From Larimichthys crocea (lineage: Eukaryota; Chordata; Actinopteri; Sciaenidae), in NCBI RefSeq assembly GCF_000972845.2, contig NC_040018.1, positions 787,632 through 851,631 on the forward strand: a DNA stretch of 64,000 nt. Reading direction: 5' to 3'. The notes below the pieces were generated by a model, which did not search any database, had not been told where the DNA came from, and saw nothing but the letters and a program-made list of their open reading frames with translations. This document shows, piece by piece, positions 26,521-40,585 of this stretch (position 1 is the stretch's first letter; every line of letters starts with the position of its first letter). Both the position numbers and the translations under genes were made by a program.

Positions 26521-29500
26521 AGATGTTGTTTTTGTGCCTCCTCTGTATCCTGCTCAGTGGTCTGAAAGTTAATGAATTTGGGAAATTACGTTAATAGTTT
26601 ACTTCATCCTGATACCTTTCCCAGATCTCTGTAGCATCTCTCATAGCATGCGAGTTGCGTCTTCAATGAGCTGGTGTTTGATTGGACAGGTTAGTCCTGT
26701 GACAGATGCCTTGTAAGTAATTTTATTCAAACAAAGATAAAGGCTACCCATCAAGAGAATAAAAGGTTTAAAAATAAGCATACGGACAAAAGTGACTTCA
26801 GGTATTCCCAGCCAGAGAGGTGAATAGCCAGCTAGCTAGTTTAGCTACACTGATCATACCTGGGGTGTGTATTTGTTTGATCAGCGTACACACCCGACAT
26901 TTATGACTGTGTCTGTTCCAGCAGATAATCTGATATACAGTACGTTGGTGAGATTATTGATGTCCCCTCCAGAAAATACAAATGTTTGTGGCCCTTGTTC
27001 ATACCTACTACAAATAGCAGAGATAGTAATGTGATCCTGTATCGATCCATCAGGGGAAAAACCTTTCAGAGGTCAGGGTCAGCCACAGTGCATCACAATG
27101 GGACTACTACGATTTACTGTCTTGCTGATGGAGACTTCAGCAGTTTAGATGATGCTCGCAGCTGAGTCAAAAACAGCAAAAGCCAAAACGCAGATCATTA
27201 GATGAATTATCTGATTGCATTGATCTCTGTGGAAAGCCTCCTAACATTTAATCAGATATGAACCTAAACTCCCTATGCCTCTATTCTCTTCTTCAAGTCC
27301 TCACAAGCACATGCCCTCTTGAACCCTTTGCAGAAAGATGGAGCGCACACCCTTCACAACGTGAGAAGACAATTGGTTCAAAGAGACCGCCGGCCCTTGA
27401 CACCGCACTACAAAGCCAGAGTTTATCGATGAGTTATGCGTCAGTAAACTTAGCGGCCAACAGGAGTTTACTGAAACATTAAAGAGCTTATCAGCAATTA
27501 CAGGCATATTTTTCAATCATTACCACAGCTCTCAGACAGCTTGCCCTGTCCTAAAACTAATCCAGGTGTGCTGGCCTAGTCAGCACATTACTTACTCCCT
27601 CTGGGTCACTGATCCTCGTGGATTTATTTAACCTACTGATAAGCCTCTTTGTGCTTTTGATAAATGAGAAAGTTCAGGAGCTGAAATAAAGCAAATAAAG
27701 AGCTTCTACAGATTGTTACCCCGATGACATGACTGATATGAAAACAGGTCACCATGCACTGAGCCACGAAAGATACAGATCCAATGATTTGCTGCTGAGA
27801 CAACTTTCCAAACGTATCGATTAATCCTGATTCGACCTGTTTGTTCACATGTGCACATTCCTACATCTGCTCTTCCTTCAGGCTTGTTGTGACAGTGTTG
27901 ATCAGCACCGGTTTTCCCACCAGGCCTGGAGTACGACGTCTGGACCACGGCTGTGATAAATGATTCGGGGTGCACAATGAGCTTTCTGTGTGGTAATTAG
28001 ACTAATTCCCACAACGTTAAACCAGGTCACTTTCTGCCAGACCTTGAGGCCAAAATTAATGTTCTCTCATTAAAGAGATAAAGGTAATTTATTAAAGTTT
28101 TACTTCTACTTCTCAGTCTCTGTACCCTGTCCCCATCATTTATTAACCAATATTGAGCTCTGCCATATGACATCTTGCCCACTGGATGTGAATCTCCTTT
28201 TGTCTGTGTTTGCTACGCTGGCCCGTTCCCACTCTCTCTCTCTCTCATCAGGTGCGTATCAGCACTTTCAGGAGCTGCTGGTGGAGAGAAAATGCAGTTG
28301 TTTGCTGAAGCTGCAATTCATGTAATTAGTTGAATTTTCTTTGGTAAAATAGTTTATTTCCCAGTTGCTTGGGAAGAGCTGCAAGGAAAGCAATGGACGT
28401 ATGTTCATCAATTCCCAAGCACAAATGCTATTTATGCCAGTATGCAATGTGTATATAAACATGTAAAGTCAATGAATATGACCACAAAAGCAACAGAATC
28501 TAATTTTAAATAGGCTGGCCTGATAGCTCAGGTTCGATTTCAAACCATGGCTCTTTCCTCTCTCTTTAAAATAAAAAAAACAAACAACCACCAAAAGAAA
28601 AACCTGAAAATGATCGACCTAACAGCTACAGATTTATTCCCCATTCACATCATATCGTTACTGCAATTACAAGCAGCCAAATGTGAAAAAATGTTTACGT
28701 CAGCCACAGTTATAATTCAGAGTCAGAGATATCAAGGATTTGTGACAGGTACAGTACTGTATCTCCCATTTGGTGGAAAGAAAGACAGATGTGCTGACAA
28801 ATTGCTGGCAACATCAATGGGAGTTACAGCAAATAGGTAATTTTTACTGCTACTGCTTTTACTGGTTTCACTTATTAACAACTTCAAATACATAACGAAG
28901 CAAAAGTGTATGTTAAGCCTAATTTATCCGGTGTGTCTACAAAGCTAGCAGTGGGGATAAGCATCTTGGAATTATGCATGGACGTGTCCAGTCAGAATAA
29001 CAGGAAGCTTTCCTGTTTGAGTTGTGATGTCTGACACCAAAGACGCTGACAACTGGCCTGAAAACTAGTCCTGCTAACTGGAACTATTTGAGACTGTCTG
29101 CCCAAAAAAAAAAAATCACACAGTAGACCAATGTTTGTTTCCATCACATCAGAAAACCCTTCTATGTATCACTTTAAAGGTCAATTACAAACTATTACTC
29201 GTTCAACAAATGCCAAATTTGTCCAAATTACCTTCAAGCCTGCACCCTCAAACCCTCAGTAAGACCTTACATGACCTTACATGTCGCCTGGAGCCAGCTC
29301 ACATTCAATCCTCCTGTGCTGAAAGATAGCCAAATGTCCCGACTCTCATCCACAATCGATTCGACTCACATGTAACATTACTTGTAGTGGTGCTTTTAAC
29401 TATGTGATAATTACCTTATCTGGCTTTTAGGTTACACTTTGTGAGTACCGCTCTTGTTCAAATTATATCATATAGGATATCTAAACAAATGTATAGTCCC

Positions 29501-30504
29501 GGAATTAAAGTGTCACTTAGTCTAATGATAGATTAGCTGATCTGAATCTGAACCCTTACATCTTTTAGATATGATCTCAGCTAATCAATGGCAGCTTAAT
29601 AAAGTCGACACGTTTGATGAACCACAATAGAGGCAGGACAAATAAAACAGCATGGGTTCATAGTCTGCTTAACATCTAAATTGGGGAATTCCGACCTTAT
29701 GACTCTCCAATCTCTTTCCCAGTTCACCTGTTTATTTTTTCCACACTGGAAACAAAAGCTTCCTTTCAACGTAATCCAGTCCAGTGTGAGTTTTATGACC
29801 ATTTAATGGGTCCTTCCATGTAACAGCCCTGTGGTTTACTATCACCGACACAAGGGCCCCATTGTGCATAGACATGGGAAGATAGGAGATAAATACACCT
29901 TATCAGCCACAACAACACATCATTACTTTCACCCTGCTATCTCAATGTCTCCCTCCACTATGCATTATCTGGCCACTTATGAGGACATTCAGAGCCATCA
30001 AGTGCTTTGAAGAGCTCCGCCGGTTGACTGTTTGCTCTCTCTGCTTCTCCATTTCTGCAGAACAACTCAGCTCCAAGTGCAAGGAGTGTTGTAAATACAA
30101 TATATTTCAGTCCACTGTGAGCCACGCTTTACCATCTAGAATGACATTTAAATCTGGATCTAATTGCTACTTTGGAGATGAGGCTTATTGCTCATGATAG
30201 CCTAGTCTTCTGCCGTGATTTCCGATGTAAGGAAACCGTCCACTGCCATTAGCACTCAGGTAATGTCTTCTTATTGCCCAATTTACCCCTTAACACTAAC
30301 CAAAGGTTGCTGAGAGGAGAATGGCGGGCAAGCTGTGAGAGATGGCGAAAGCAACACAAAAGTAGATTTGTTTTTTTTTAAATAAAGAATTCAGGAGTTT
30401 GAAGTTGATCTCAATGTGCAGCAAGGCCTTTCTTTTATTGCAGGTGTTTGACCAGCACTTCACTGAATAATACTGCTGATTGCTTTAGCCATTCAAGCAG
30501 CAAA

Positions 30505-30605
30505 ACTCAAAACACTGTCCCTACTACTTTGGTTCAGACTGAAACATCTCAACAGCTATTAAGTTGTAGTATGAATTGGATTCATCCTGAAGTGACAGGA
30601 TCTCC
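30505..30605 (+). repeat. Dispersed repeat family B, copy 3
   Basis: Contains ctttggttcagactgaaaca, tctcaacagctatt and gattcatcctg, matching other family B copies in order. Degenerate and probably truncated. Confidence 0.5.
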
Positions 30606-31129
30606 AAAATCAAGATTATTGAATCCTTCTACTTTTCTTTATTGTTTATTATTCATCTCTCCAGTATCTTGAGAAAATAAGTAACAAATAAATATATTTC
30701 TTCACTTCAAATAGCCCCAAACCAACTAACCCACAATCAACTTGAGGATTTTAAACTTTTAACTTCAAGTATCCTCAATCGCACGATTTGACTATAGAAA
30801 ATGTACTATATCTGTCAGTTATGTATTTTAAATCATGCACATGAGTAAGCAGGGTGGCACCCATACTGAAACATATGTTGTGAGCATGTTGATGTTGGTG
30901 GCTGTGAACTCTTACCTCGTTTGAATTTCAGTTTGAGCACAAAGAAACAGTGCAGGCAAGATCAGTTGTTATCACGACCTACATATTGCTCTTAAAGTTA
31001 ATCATATACACAGACACAGTCAGTGTAGACAGTCTATATGAACACAAAGATTGAAACTAAAGTTTAATTTAGCCAAACACAGTATAATTTGACGATTTTT
31101 GTGTTACTTCATGGAGCTGATGTGAGCCG

Positions 31130-31480
31130 TGCGGGACGGGACACGCAGATTAGAAAACAAATTCAATCAGGCCAATCTTTTAAGCAAATGAATCTCTTTG
31201 AGGTAATGCTCGTAGTGCCACCTCCCATCAGGTAATTTCTGTTAGGACGCAGTCAATACTCCAAAAAATTTAAATGAATTGATCAGTCACTTGACTTTGT
31301 CAATAGACTAATGGAGCGCTGTTAAGATTTGTCAATCTATGAAGTTATGGCAGAGGTAAATCACAGCATTGTGGTGTATTTTAATGGCTCTCAATTGATC
31401 AAAATGTCATCAGAGGTGTGACAAAGTGTGGTCAGTCCGACTCCTTCGGCGACAGAGCTCTAATGAAGTAACAAAACAGG
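31130..31480. promoter_or_regulatory. Candidate conserved non-coding element
   Basis: Non-repetitive block with alternating AT-rich cores and mixed-composition stretches (for example cttgactttgtcaatagac). No frame. Regulatory role inferred from context in the mnx2 flank. Confidence 0.22.
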
Positions 31481-32569
31481 CGTACAGTGTACCTGCAGAC
31501 AGATTTCTATTCATTTAGTATCATGTTAGCACATTTTACAGGTGACAGAAATACAGATAAAATAAGATCTGCGTAAATCAGAGTTTCAAATCAGAGGCTT
31601 TTTTGACATTCAATAACTTCACATAACTAGCTAATAGCGTCCAATTCTCCAAACCAAACATGTCTGCAACTAGTCTTATGTTTTAGGTTGATTCACAGCA
31701 GAATACAACTGACTTTGAGGGAACAATGAAAGTTTTGAAGTGGTTTAAATACAGTCGTCTCTGCCTCATTCACTCGTCTTTTCTTCACTCCTTGTTCATT
31801 ATGTTTGTTCAATTTATGGCTACAAGGGTAGGGAGGTCAGGGAACTCATACCTCTCTGTCAGTGTGCTAATTGGTTTGAATAAGCTGCCCCTCCTCCTGA
31901 TAAACTACGAGTGCTCAATCTTTAAGGTAGGCTAAATCATTTTTAGTCAGCCTGTCACAAATAACTATAGAAGGACAAATTCTCCATCTCCAGTGTGCTT
32001 TGCGGCTGTCAAACAGTCAAACTTTGAGTCAAATCTATGCTTATTTCTTATTATACGGTTTGAGATTTAAGATAACTGTGTTTCTCTCAAAAATATACAA
32101 CATAACCATACATGCAAAGTAGTTTCTAACATTAAGACTGACATTTTACAAACTGAGATATCAAATTATTAAAAAAAAAAGCCAAAATTAAAACTATTGC
32201 AGATTTATAGTTTGAACTTCCTGTTTTATTTAAATTGGCAGTAAAATTATGATCAAAGGTTCAGCTCCTGATTTTTTTTACTTTTACTTTCTTTGCATTT
32301 CAGTGATAGCTGCAGGAGAGTCCTCCCCCACAGGTATCCTCTCCTGTGAGGTCAGGGGGCCAATCTAAGTAGTTGCTGGTTGGTTGAACTTTGTCTGAAC
32401 TGGAGGTGAAAAGGAAAGCAGGGTTTGAAAGATATCTAAAACATGGCAGACACCACACTGTACAAGAAGCATGGACAGTGTATACGTGATGTCACACGCA
32501 GGTTTTCTGAAGAGCCGTTTTGAAACTCGGCCGAATGACACCTGGACCCTCAAACAAGCCACTTTTAAT

Positions 32570-32760
32570 GGCACCTACTTGTCAAATTATACCAGGCTGT
32601 AAAAATGTTTATTTCTGCTGTGAAGTTGGACATTTTACCATGGGGGCCTATGGAGACTGACTTGTTCTGTAGTCAGCCTCAAGTGGATGTTTGAGGAACT
32701 GCAGTTTGCCACAGAGGTTGCCACTTGGGTATACTTTCAGCCTTCAGAGTTATATTAATC
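32570..32760 (-). repeat. Dispersed repeat family A, copy 1 (inverted)
   Basis: On the minus strand it reads aactgcagttcctcaa, then taaaatgtccaac and acagcagaaataaacat, ending ttacagcctggta. The same words in the same order occur at 50035-50345 on the plus strand. Confidence 0.75.
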
Positions 32761-33087
32761 TAAATCTTTTTATGTGGCTCTCATTGCTCTATGCTTCGTC
32801 CACTTATACAAGGATGTTATCTGTAATTTGGGTGTAGTATCTGATTAATATTTAATTAATGATTCCTTTGACCAAGCCGATTCTAACAACATCAGAAGAT
32901 CTTTCTGTCCTTCAGTGATTATGAACTCATCAAAGGAGTCACTAGACAATGACTCCTCTATTGTCTTTTGTAAATGAGTCATAAGGGCATCTCTTAATCT
33001 CAGTTGACCTAATTCCAAGGAAGGATATGCCTCCTTTATTTTTCCCTTTTATCCTTTTTTTTCCATTTAATTCTTTTTAAATGTTTT

Positions 33088-33105
33088 TTTTTTTTTTTTT
33101 TTTTT
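33088..33105. repeat. poly(T) tract
   Basis: Long uninterrupted T run inside a T-rich region. Confidence 0.85.
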
Positions 33106-33339
33106 GGTGTTTTAGTGTCTTAAAACACTTTTATATATTTGTTTAGAAAAGTTAAGTTTTCATGTTTCCATCATGTCCCAAGATGATTCTGGGGAAAAAC
33201 ATCTACACCTCCCATATTTACATAGCTAAATCTCATATTTATTGACATTTGGTTTTGTTCAAATATCTTTATGAGATTAGCACTGTTTGTGATATTCTGT
33301 TTGCTCTTTGTGCACTGACGTGTTGAGTTTCAGGAAATG

Positions 33340-33560
33340 TTCCAGATGTGCCAAACTGGGACTGGCTCAGAGCGAGCTAACCGAGGAATTAGCAATTCCA
33401 TAATTGCCCGTTCTGTCAGAGGTTCTGACAAGCTGAGATGATGAAGAGGTCCGTAAGTGATTCGTCTCTCAGTCTCACTGTGCCCAACACAAAAATTCTA
33501 ATTAGAACAACTGTGTCCTATTTTGCAGACTTCCTTACTCTATTTTCCATTTCCCTGAAA
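33340..33560. promoter_or_regulatory. Candidate conserved non-coding element
   Basis: Contains gaattagcaattccataatt and ctaattagaac within unique sequence; clustered homeodomain-type cores without coding potential. Confidence 0.25.
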
Positions 33561-33994
33561 TGACCGGGCTGTAATTCAAACAGAACAACAGATCCGTCAC
33601 TACACCAGGGTTAGTGAACTTGTAAAAAGCTGCATTGTCTTGCCAGCTTAGCAGTTGTATTGAATTAAGAGCCACAAACAAAGCACATGTCAGTGTATGT
33701 AGCCAAAAGGAGACTGAAAAATGAACACATAGTCATTTCAGAAAATACCCTAAAAAACCTTTAATTATGTTCAGGTGACAAAGCTCAGCTGTAGGGATTG
33801 TCCATCAGAGGCAAAGGGGGAGGTCAGGTATTGTTCTTATTGAGCACCAAGGACAGCAGAAGGTGGAGGTCAGGGTGGATGGATGAGTCATAAAACATGT
33901 TTCCTGTTTCCTCCTGAAAGTCAACTTGGTTTTCTTTTAACCATGACGACAAAGCGCCACCAGGGGGCACGGGCAAACGATGCATTTGTTGAAG

Positions 33995-34045
33995 TTTAGT
34001 CATTTAGCAAACACTTTTATCCAAAGATACAAATGCTTGAGTGTC
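33995..34045. mobile_element. Short fish interspersed-repeat remnant
   Basis: The phrase gtcatttagcaaacactttt followed by atccaaag closely matches a motif (catttagcagacgcttttatccaaag) that is very common in teleost interspersed repeats. Only the core is preserved. Confidence 0.45.
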
Positions 34046-34972
34046 CATTCAATAATATGTTTATAACTATACTTTAATTCAGACAGACAGGTGACAAATT
34101 AAGTGGGACACTGGTTACTGTAGTTTTCCCTCATGCTAAGGAGGAGAGGGTGAAGCCAAGTGGTTGCAATCAGCATCTACACCGCTACATGCAACTAAAT
34201 CCTTACACCCTGGTCCTTTAAAAAACACCTTAACACCAGTTAAACGTCTCACCTTGCTGCAGTGATGTAGAGTTGTACACCAGGGTGTATCAGTGTACCA
34301 TGACATCACAGTTGGTTGTTGTTAGAGGTTCAACAGAGCACATCACTGACCTTTTAAATCAGAGAAGAAAGTCTATCTGTGCGACATAGTCTTTGGTCAT
34401 ACTAAATATATGGCAGTTCAATGGGGTATTAATAAACTTATTTCAAGCTAAGTTAGGACACATCTGTATCAATGACCCTCAGGTGTGGCCTAAGAAAGTC
34501 CTCTGATAGGTGCTTGGTTCTTGCCCCATGGCCAACTGTCTAAGGTTAAAATGTCATTAAAGGTTGGATTAAGATAGCAGAAACATAAAAATCCTACTTC
34601 ATCTCCATTCTGTCTGCAAACCCTACCATTAATTATGACTATGTGTGTCTTAAATCTTAAATTTTACAATGGTTGTGCCCACTAATGTTTTCAAAACTCA
34701 CTGCCTTTAAACGTCCTTCATTGTCCTCTCTGCTGTCTTGCGCCGGCTCCCTCTCCTGCGCTCCCTTCTGTTCCCCCTCCCAGAGGCTGTGCGCCCACCC
34801 TGACAATGCAGCATTATGGAAATAAATTGTTCCATTAGGTGCATTGTGTTCTGTCATCAGGCCAACCACATTGGGTTATTAATGGACACAGGCTCAGCTT
34901 TGATTAAGACTGAAGATTTATGAAAAAAACACGCACTGGTGGAGAATCACCCAACATACTCTCCTTTACTAA

Positions 34973-35701
34973 GGTGCGTTCACATAGAGATACACTCGTC
35001 AGAAGTGACCTTATGAATGTCATCAAACTGGAAGTCTAAAATCTGACAGATAAAGGACAATTTTCTAATTTCTCTTTTGGACATCCTGATATATAGGACG
35101 ACAAAGACCTGCAGTAAACGGACTACACTACTGTGAGGTCATTTAAATTAGATGTATTCACATATAAACTTTTACATCACTGTGGTCTGTGTTATATTGA
35201 AGAAAAAGTAATAAGTTATAGGCCACGTGCCGTAGCACTTAATTTTGATTTATGGCTTAAATATGATTTTTTTGTTTGGCTGTTCACGTTATTTAAAAAA
35301 AAAAATGTGGCCAGTATTAGTTTAATGATCTGATCGTGGTCTTGAGCTAACAAACGTGGGCAAAAGAACAATGACAAAGACGTCGGACGTAGCGTAGCTG
35401 TTGTACGGAAGTAAACGTGGAGGTCACTTACGTCATTGTTTACAATTTAATTTCTAAATTGATGTAAAGAGGAAGCCAGAGAATTTGTGAGCAGATGATA
35501 ATGAGCAAGGAGATGAGGAGAAAGAGAGCCAAATTTTTAATTACGATGTAAAAGTCGAATGAAAATGTTCAAAATGAGGTCGCATTGCAAAAAAATAAAT
35601 AAAAATAGACCAGAATCTGATCGAGGACCACATATGAAAGTGGCCCAAATCAAAATTTAAAACAAATAATTTTAAAAAATCAGAAATGTGAACATAGCAT
35701 T
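34973..35701. mobile_element. Possible MITE with imperfect terminal inverted repeats
   Basis: The left end aaggtgcgttcacat (34973-34987) is imperfectly inverted at the right end aatgtgaacatagcatt (35685-35701). The interior is AT-rich with no protein-like frame. No target duplication was confirmed. Confidence 0.3.
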
Positions 35702-35916
35702 CAAAGTGTCTGGAGTACATGTTTTGTTTTATCGCCCAACACGCACCAAAAAAACGCTAGAGGTGTGTCACTAGGTGTGCTTCAAAACACACCTGTCAGA
35801 TGCTTTCAGCTTTCAATAGTGTGTTTGGGCCTTAAGAGTCTACAGCAATGTAAGGCTGTAATTAGCCACAGCGCTGCCTGCTCTGAGTTAAATGCTAATG
35901 ATCATCAGAGGCAGTA

Positions 35917-35993
35917 GGATTAATCCTCTGGGGGCCATAAATGTCTGATGAAATCTCACAGCAATCCATGCAATAGTTGTTGATATGTTGCAG
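35917..35993 (-). repeat. Dispersed repeat family B, copy 4 (inverted)
   Basis: Contains taatcctctgggggccataa and caatccatgcaatagttg, the minus-strand equivalents of family B words. Confidence 0.55.
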
Positions 35994-36964
35994 TGCGGAA
36001 GCAACACACTCCTATACCTATAATGATGTCACAAGCATGGGTAAAAAGGAGGATTTCAGGAGGATGTCATCTACCAATCTCTGAAAAAAAAAGATGAGGA
36101 AATGATTGTGTTCATGAGAGCTCACACCTGACACAGAGCCAGGTGCATCACCTTAAACCTGACGTGATGGTGGTTTCAAATTCATAAGCAGCCTTTCAGT
36201 ATGTGAGTGTCACATGCTTTTGATCAAGTGAACACTTAAGAAGCGTTCATTTAGGCCACCTCATGAATAAGACGTCTGCAGAAGTCAGTGTTTCAGAGCA
36301 GTGCGTAGGCTACGTGCTATTTTGCAAGTACCATACAGGCCGTAGTCATTCCCTCTCTACAACACAGGTGTGTGTGCATGTGCGAGTGTGTGACTGATCC
36401 CATTTATCAGGCCAGTTAACCCTTGGCAGCAAGTAGTAACACAGGAGCAGCAAACCAGAGGGGGATGCAGGCACTCGCTCTAATTAAATCCCCCCTCCAC
36501 CTACACAGACTGCCTCCCCTCCTCCTGCAGGAGAGACACTGACCTTCCAACCCGGCCTCCCCCCCTTGCCGCCTTCATCTCCCACCTCACCTCTGCAAAC
36601 TGCAAAGTGACACACGCAAACAGTTTTCTGCTCTAATGGGAGTTTATAAGCTCAAAGCTAAAAAAACAAACAAAACATTCCTACACTGTTTAGGTCATAA
36701 ATTACTAATTCAAATTAACTAAATTTGTCACATCACAGTTTAGTTAATGAAAGGAAAGATGGTTTGTGTCACTCAATGTTCAGTGTTAATACACAAAGAG
36801 AAATTTTATATGTCATCAAGGTCCTCATATGAACACTACAGCCAGATTAGAAATAATGATCACTGAATTTTTTCCCCATTTATCATCATTGTGATGAATG
36901 TTGAACACAATATTTGAAGCACAGCTACTATTATATTAACACAAAGTATCAAGTTATGTATGTC

Positions 36965-37130
36965 TACATGTTTCAGCTATGTAGCAGCATAGAGCAAAAT
37001 ATCTCAACAGATATTGGATAGATTGCAACTGTATCTTGACCTTCATGGCATTCATGGTCCCCAGAGGATGAAGCCTGCAGACTTTGGTGATCCCATGACT
37101 TTTACTCTAGTACCACCATGAGGTTTTGGG
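36965..37130 (+). repeat. Dispersed repeat family B, copy 5 (best preserved)
   Basis: Runs from tatctcaacagatattgg through cattcatggtccccagagga and gactttggtgatccc to agtaccaccatgaggttt. It is the most complete copy in the window and the one to which the others align. Confidence 0.65.
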
Positions 37131-37883
37131 GGTTTTTAATTAAATATTCTGTATTATACTATTGGATGCCATGAAATGTATTGCTTACAGAATGAACAGC
37201 AACTTTGCTTTTGTTCATCCTTCTTTCAAGGATGGAGGCATTGCCACTGCGAATATGTTGCGAACATTAGCATTTTGCAGCCTCACAGAGCTGGTTGCAT
37301 GGCTGCAGACTCGACTCTTGTAAATGTGAATTAGGATGCTTCACAGTTCTGTTTCACTTACGAAACGCGGCCACAAAGCAGCAAATTAATCCATTTCAAT
37401 CCTAAGAGAAAAAAAAAAGGGGACATCCTTGTATTTGATTTTTTTTTGTTGTAACTATATTTGCTTTCCCAGGGCTGTTGAGTTAATCAACATATGATGA
37501 TGATTTTCCCCTTTTAACTATGTATGCATTCATTGAGCTGTTGACCTTTTCTAATCCAGCCTGTTTTCAGTGTGAATGACATATGATCTTAACGCTGACT
37601 CAAAACAAATGTGTCCTTCCTTCTACTTGTGAAGTAATGACAGTGAATAAAGTGGCATTAATGTGTTTGCACTGGTATGAAGGCCCACAGCTGGCTTTTG
37701 TGTGGCACGCTGGGTTCAAAACAGGGTTAAGAGCAGGGTAATCTGTCTGGCTGACAGCATCAAAGCGGCTGGCATCATTAATACAGTTCTGGGGCTGAGG
37801 CGTAGTCACAGCGGCTCCATCCACTGTTTGTGAAGGTTACACATGAATTTGCATGCATGCATGTAGGTACAGGTATCTGGATT

Positions 37884-37899
37884 TGTGTGTGTGTGTGTG
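37884..37899. repeat. (GT)n microsatellite
   Basis: Eight GT units. Confidence 0.85.
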
Positions 37900-37934
37900 C
37901 ACAGAAATATGCAAAAAATCCAGTATTTTTTAAG

Positions 37935-38024
37935 ACAGCTACTGTTTTATTAAGACCATGTATTAAGCTTATTAACATTACAGCTACTGTTTTATTAAGA
38001 CCATGTATTAAGCTTATTAACATT
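37935..38024. repeat. Exact 45-bp tandem duplication
   Basis: 37935-37979 and 37980-38024 appear identical, each starting acagctactgttttattaag and ending attaacatt. Complete identity suggests a very recent duplication or an assembly artefact. Confidence 0.95.
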
Positions 38025-38221
38025 TACACACTGTGTGTAGAAACCATGGGACACAGGGACACAAGTCCAATGTAAAAAAAGACAGAAAATATGTGATTAA
38101 TTATTAATAGAAAGTTTTAAAGGTTCTAAGAAAACCTTTCTTTTTTAATCTATCTTCATGGAAAATGGAGGACAGAGGACACACCTGGCTCAAACCCGGG
38201 CTATTAATATAAGTCATTGTT

Positions 38222-38262
38222 AAAAAAAAAAAAAAAAAAAAAAAAGAATATATATATATATA
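38222..38262. repeat. poly(A) followed by (TA)n
   Basis: Twenty-four A residues (one interruption follows), then about seven TA units. Possibly the tail of a retroelement, but no body was recognised next to it. Confidence 0.85.
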
Positions 38263-39525
38263 CACACCCACTTGATTAAATGGAAAGAAATGCAAACCAA
38301 TTCATTTATTTATGTTACAGGACAAATATGTAATTGCTTTAAATGGAAGTATATTCAAAGACCTAACTCGAGCGTGCAGGCAAAGATGACGTCTTGTAGT
38401 TGTGTCTTTCTTACAAATCATTAATGTGCAGATGTCGATAACCGGATGAGAATCTGTGTTGTTGTGAGTTACATGGTTGATTATGGGTAGCATGGGAAGA
38501 TAACCAGATCATACAGGATTGATATTTTCGGTGATTATAAGCTTATTTATTACTTATTGTTTGAAATCTGTGTATTTTTCTTCCCTTGTAATTATTTATT
38601 TACATTTTATGTCATCACTTTTTACTGAAAATGCCGACTCACTGTAAATGTTTAAAGAACTGAAATAGCAGTAACATAGTCTTGAAAAAAAAGGATCAGA
38701 TCAATTTCTTCAATGTTCTACAGTGCAGTTCGCCCTTGGTAAACCCTCATCCTCTTTCTATGCTGTATCTATCACAAATGCTTTCAAGCTTCAAAGCGGA
38801 TGCACTGCGTTAGCTGTTACCAGTAGGAGACTCCTTCAACAGAAATACACTTTTGGAGTGTCGCTAACAGGTTTTATCTTTAATCTCTATGAGCTATTGA
38901 TCAAACAGCAGCAGGTGGAGTGGCAGAAGGAGTGGTGCTGCACAGTGGCAGGATAATGTATGCAAAGACTTTATCCAGGCTGGTTTTTAACAGATTTGCT
39001 AACTTTGGTTTATTTTGATAGTCTGCCTTGGCGTCTGTAGATGTTTAGCAGAATATTGAGTGTGTGTGACAATTTATGAACGTGCCTAAACAAAGATGTG
39101 TAATATCAGAAACAAGTTTATTTGTGACGCTCAACTAATAACTGTTGAAATGTTATAAATACTTTAAACTATCCGTAGGAGAACCATCCAAAGTGTTACC
39201 AGTGTTTCTTGCAACAATGAACACAATGGATTCAGGTCATTTGCTAGATTTGTATTCCATTTACATAAAGATATACCAGTGTGTCTGTGTGTCTGCATGC
39301 ATGCATGCATACATACAGAGGTTCACGTCAACATCTCATTTATGTAATGGCTTCACATTTATCGCACCCTGACATGACTGACAGGTGGAAATGACATCAG
39401 TAACATTTAAATTGTTGTCCTTCTCTCTGCAGGGTAATACATCCTAAGTGATGCATATTCCACCAGCCGAGCTATTTCTACTCTCATCTACTTCATCTTT
39501 ACTCCACCTTTCTCAAACACACATG

Positions 39526-39542
39526 CACACACACACACACAC
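39526..39542. repeat. (CA)n microsatellite
   Basis: Short CA run. Confidence 0.8.
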
Positions 39543-39749
39543 ATACATGCTTTAATCCCCCCTCTCACTTTCTGTGTTTCATTTTACTGTCCCTGCAACC
39601 TCACAGTGTCACTGCACTATCCAATTGGCATAATTGAGCCGGGTCAGATGATAAAGAGACCTATAACAATCAATGCAGGTGAAATAAAAAACAGCTCCCC
39701 GTTATTACTTTTGTCCTTTTCCAACGTCAATCAATGCCCCCCCTCCCTT

Positions 39750-39782
39750 ACACACACACAGACACACACACACACACACACA
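39750..39782. repeat. (CA)n microsatellite
   Basis: CA run with one GA interruption. Confidence 0.9.
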
Positions 39783-40080
39783 GCAGTTTAACAGACTGGG
39801 ACTGCCGTGTTTATTTGAGGAAAAGGTTTGACATCTCACAAAGAGGAGTGAAGAGACACAAGGGGGTGAAGAAGAGAAGAAGAAGAGAAGGAGGAGGAGG
39901 AGGTAGTTCGAGAGTATCAGAGCTGAGATAGATGAGATGTGACAGGCTGCCACTCTTCTCAACACCTTCTCATCAGCATGACACAGCTGTCACAGCCCTA
40001 TTTCAGGAAAATTAAACAGCCTTACGGTAAACTGGCCTGCCCGTCGGGGGGAGGGGCTGGAAGACGGAGGGAGGGTGTGA

Positions 40081-40103
40081 GTGTGTGTGTGTGTGTGTGT
40101 GTG
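40081..40103. repeat. (GT)n microsatellite
   Basis: About 11 GT units. Confidence 0.9.
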
Positions 40104-40329
40104 AAATGAATAAGCTTGTAGTATGCAGATGGCCTTTCTGCTTCTCTCCTCCCCCAATCTGTTCCCCTCCTTTAAGCACCATCCTCTCCTTTTGACATGG
40201 TAATGGCTCCAAATTGATGAAGACACTTCACTCATTGAGTGACAACTCCACTGGCAAGCGACATAAACACTTCCTCCACGCCTCCTCGTACATCAGTCAT
40301 CATGAAGCCCCTCCCTTCTCTCCTGCTTG

Positions 40330-40585
40330 GCATTGGCTGGGGTGGGAGGTTGTTTAATCAGCTAATTTGCCCTTCTCTGGCCACTGTTAATGACCGTGCC
40401 ACCTCTGGATTATCTTGTCATCCCACCCTCTTAATCAGCGCTGATGAACTGCTCATCAAACTATTAACCTCCTTTTGCCTTTTGCTTAGCAAAGGTTATA
40501 GGCCTGTAATTAAAACTAATCTGCTGGGTCACATTTCTCTCTTTAATTGGCACTGCAGCATTCCTACAGTGGCTGAAACCTCAAC
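40330..40585. promoter_or_regulatory. Candidate conserved non-coding element
   Basis: A compact unique block containing gtttaatcagctaatttgcc, cttaatcagcgctgatgaac and cctgtaattaaaactaatc. Its complexity and density of homeodomain cores (TAAT, ATTA) are higher than in the surrounding DNA. Of the mnx2-flank candidates this one looks most like an enhancer, but conservation cannot be tested here. Confidence 0.35.

Noticed and set aside
28547..28840. 97-codon plus-strand frame in the gene desert
   Set aside because: Lys/Asn-rich start, no recognisable domain, no conserved-looking splice sites; consistent with chance in AT-rich DNA.
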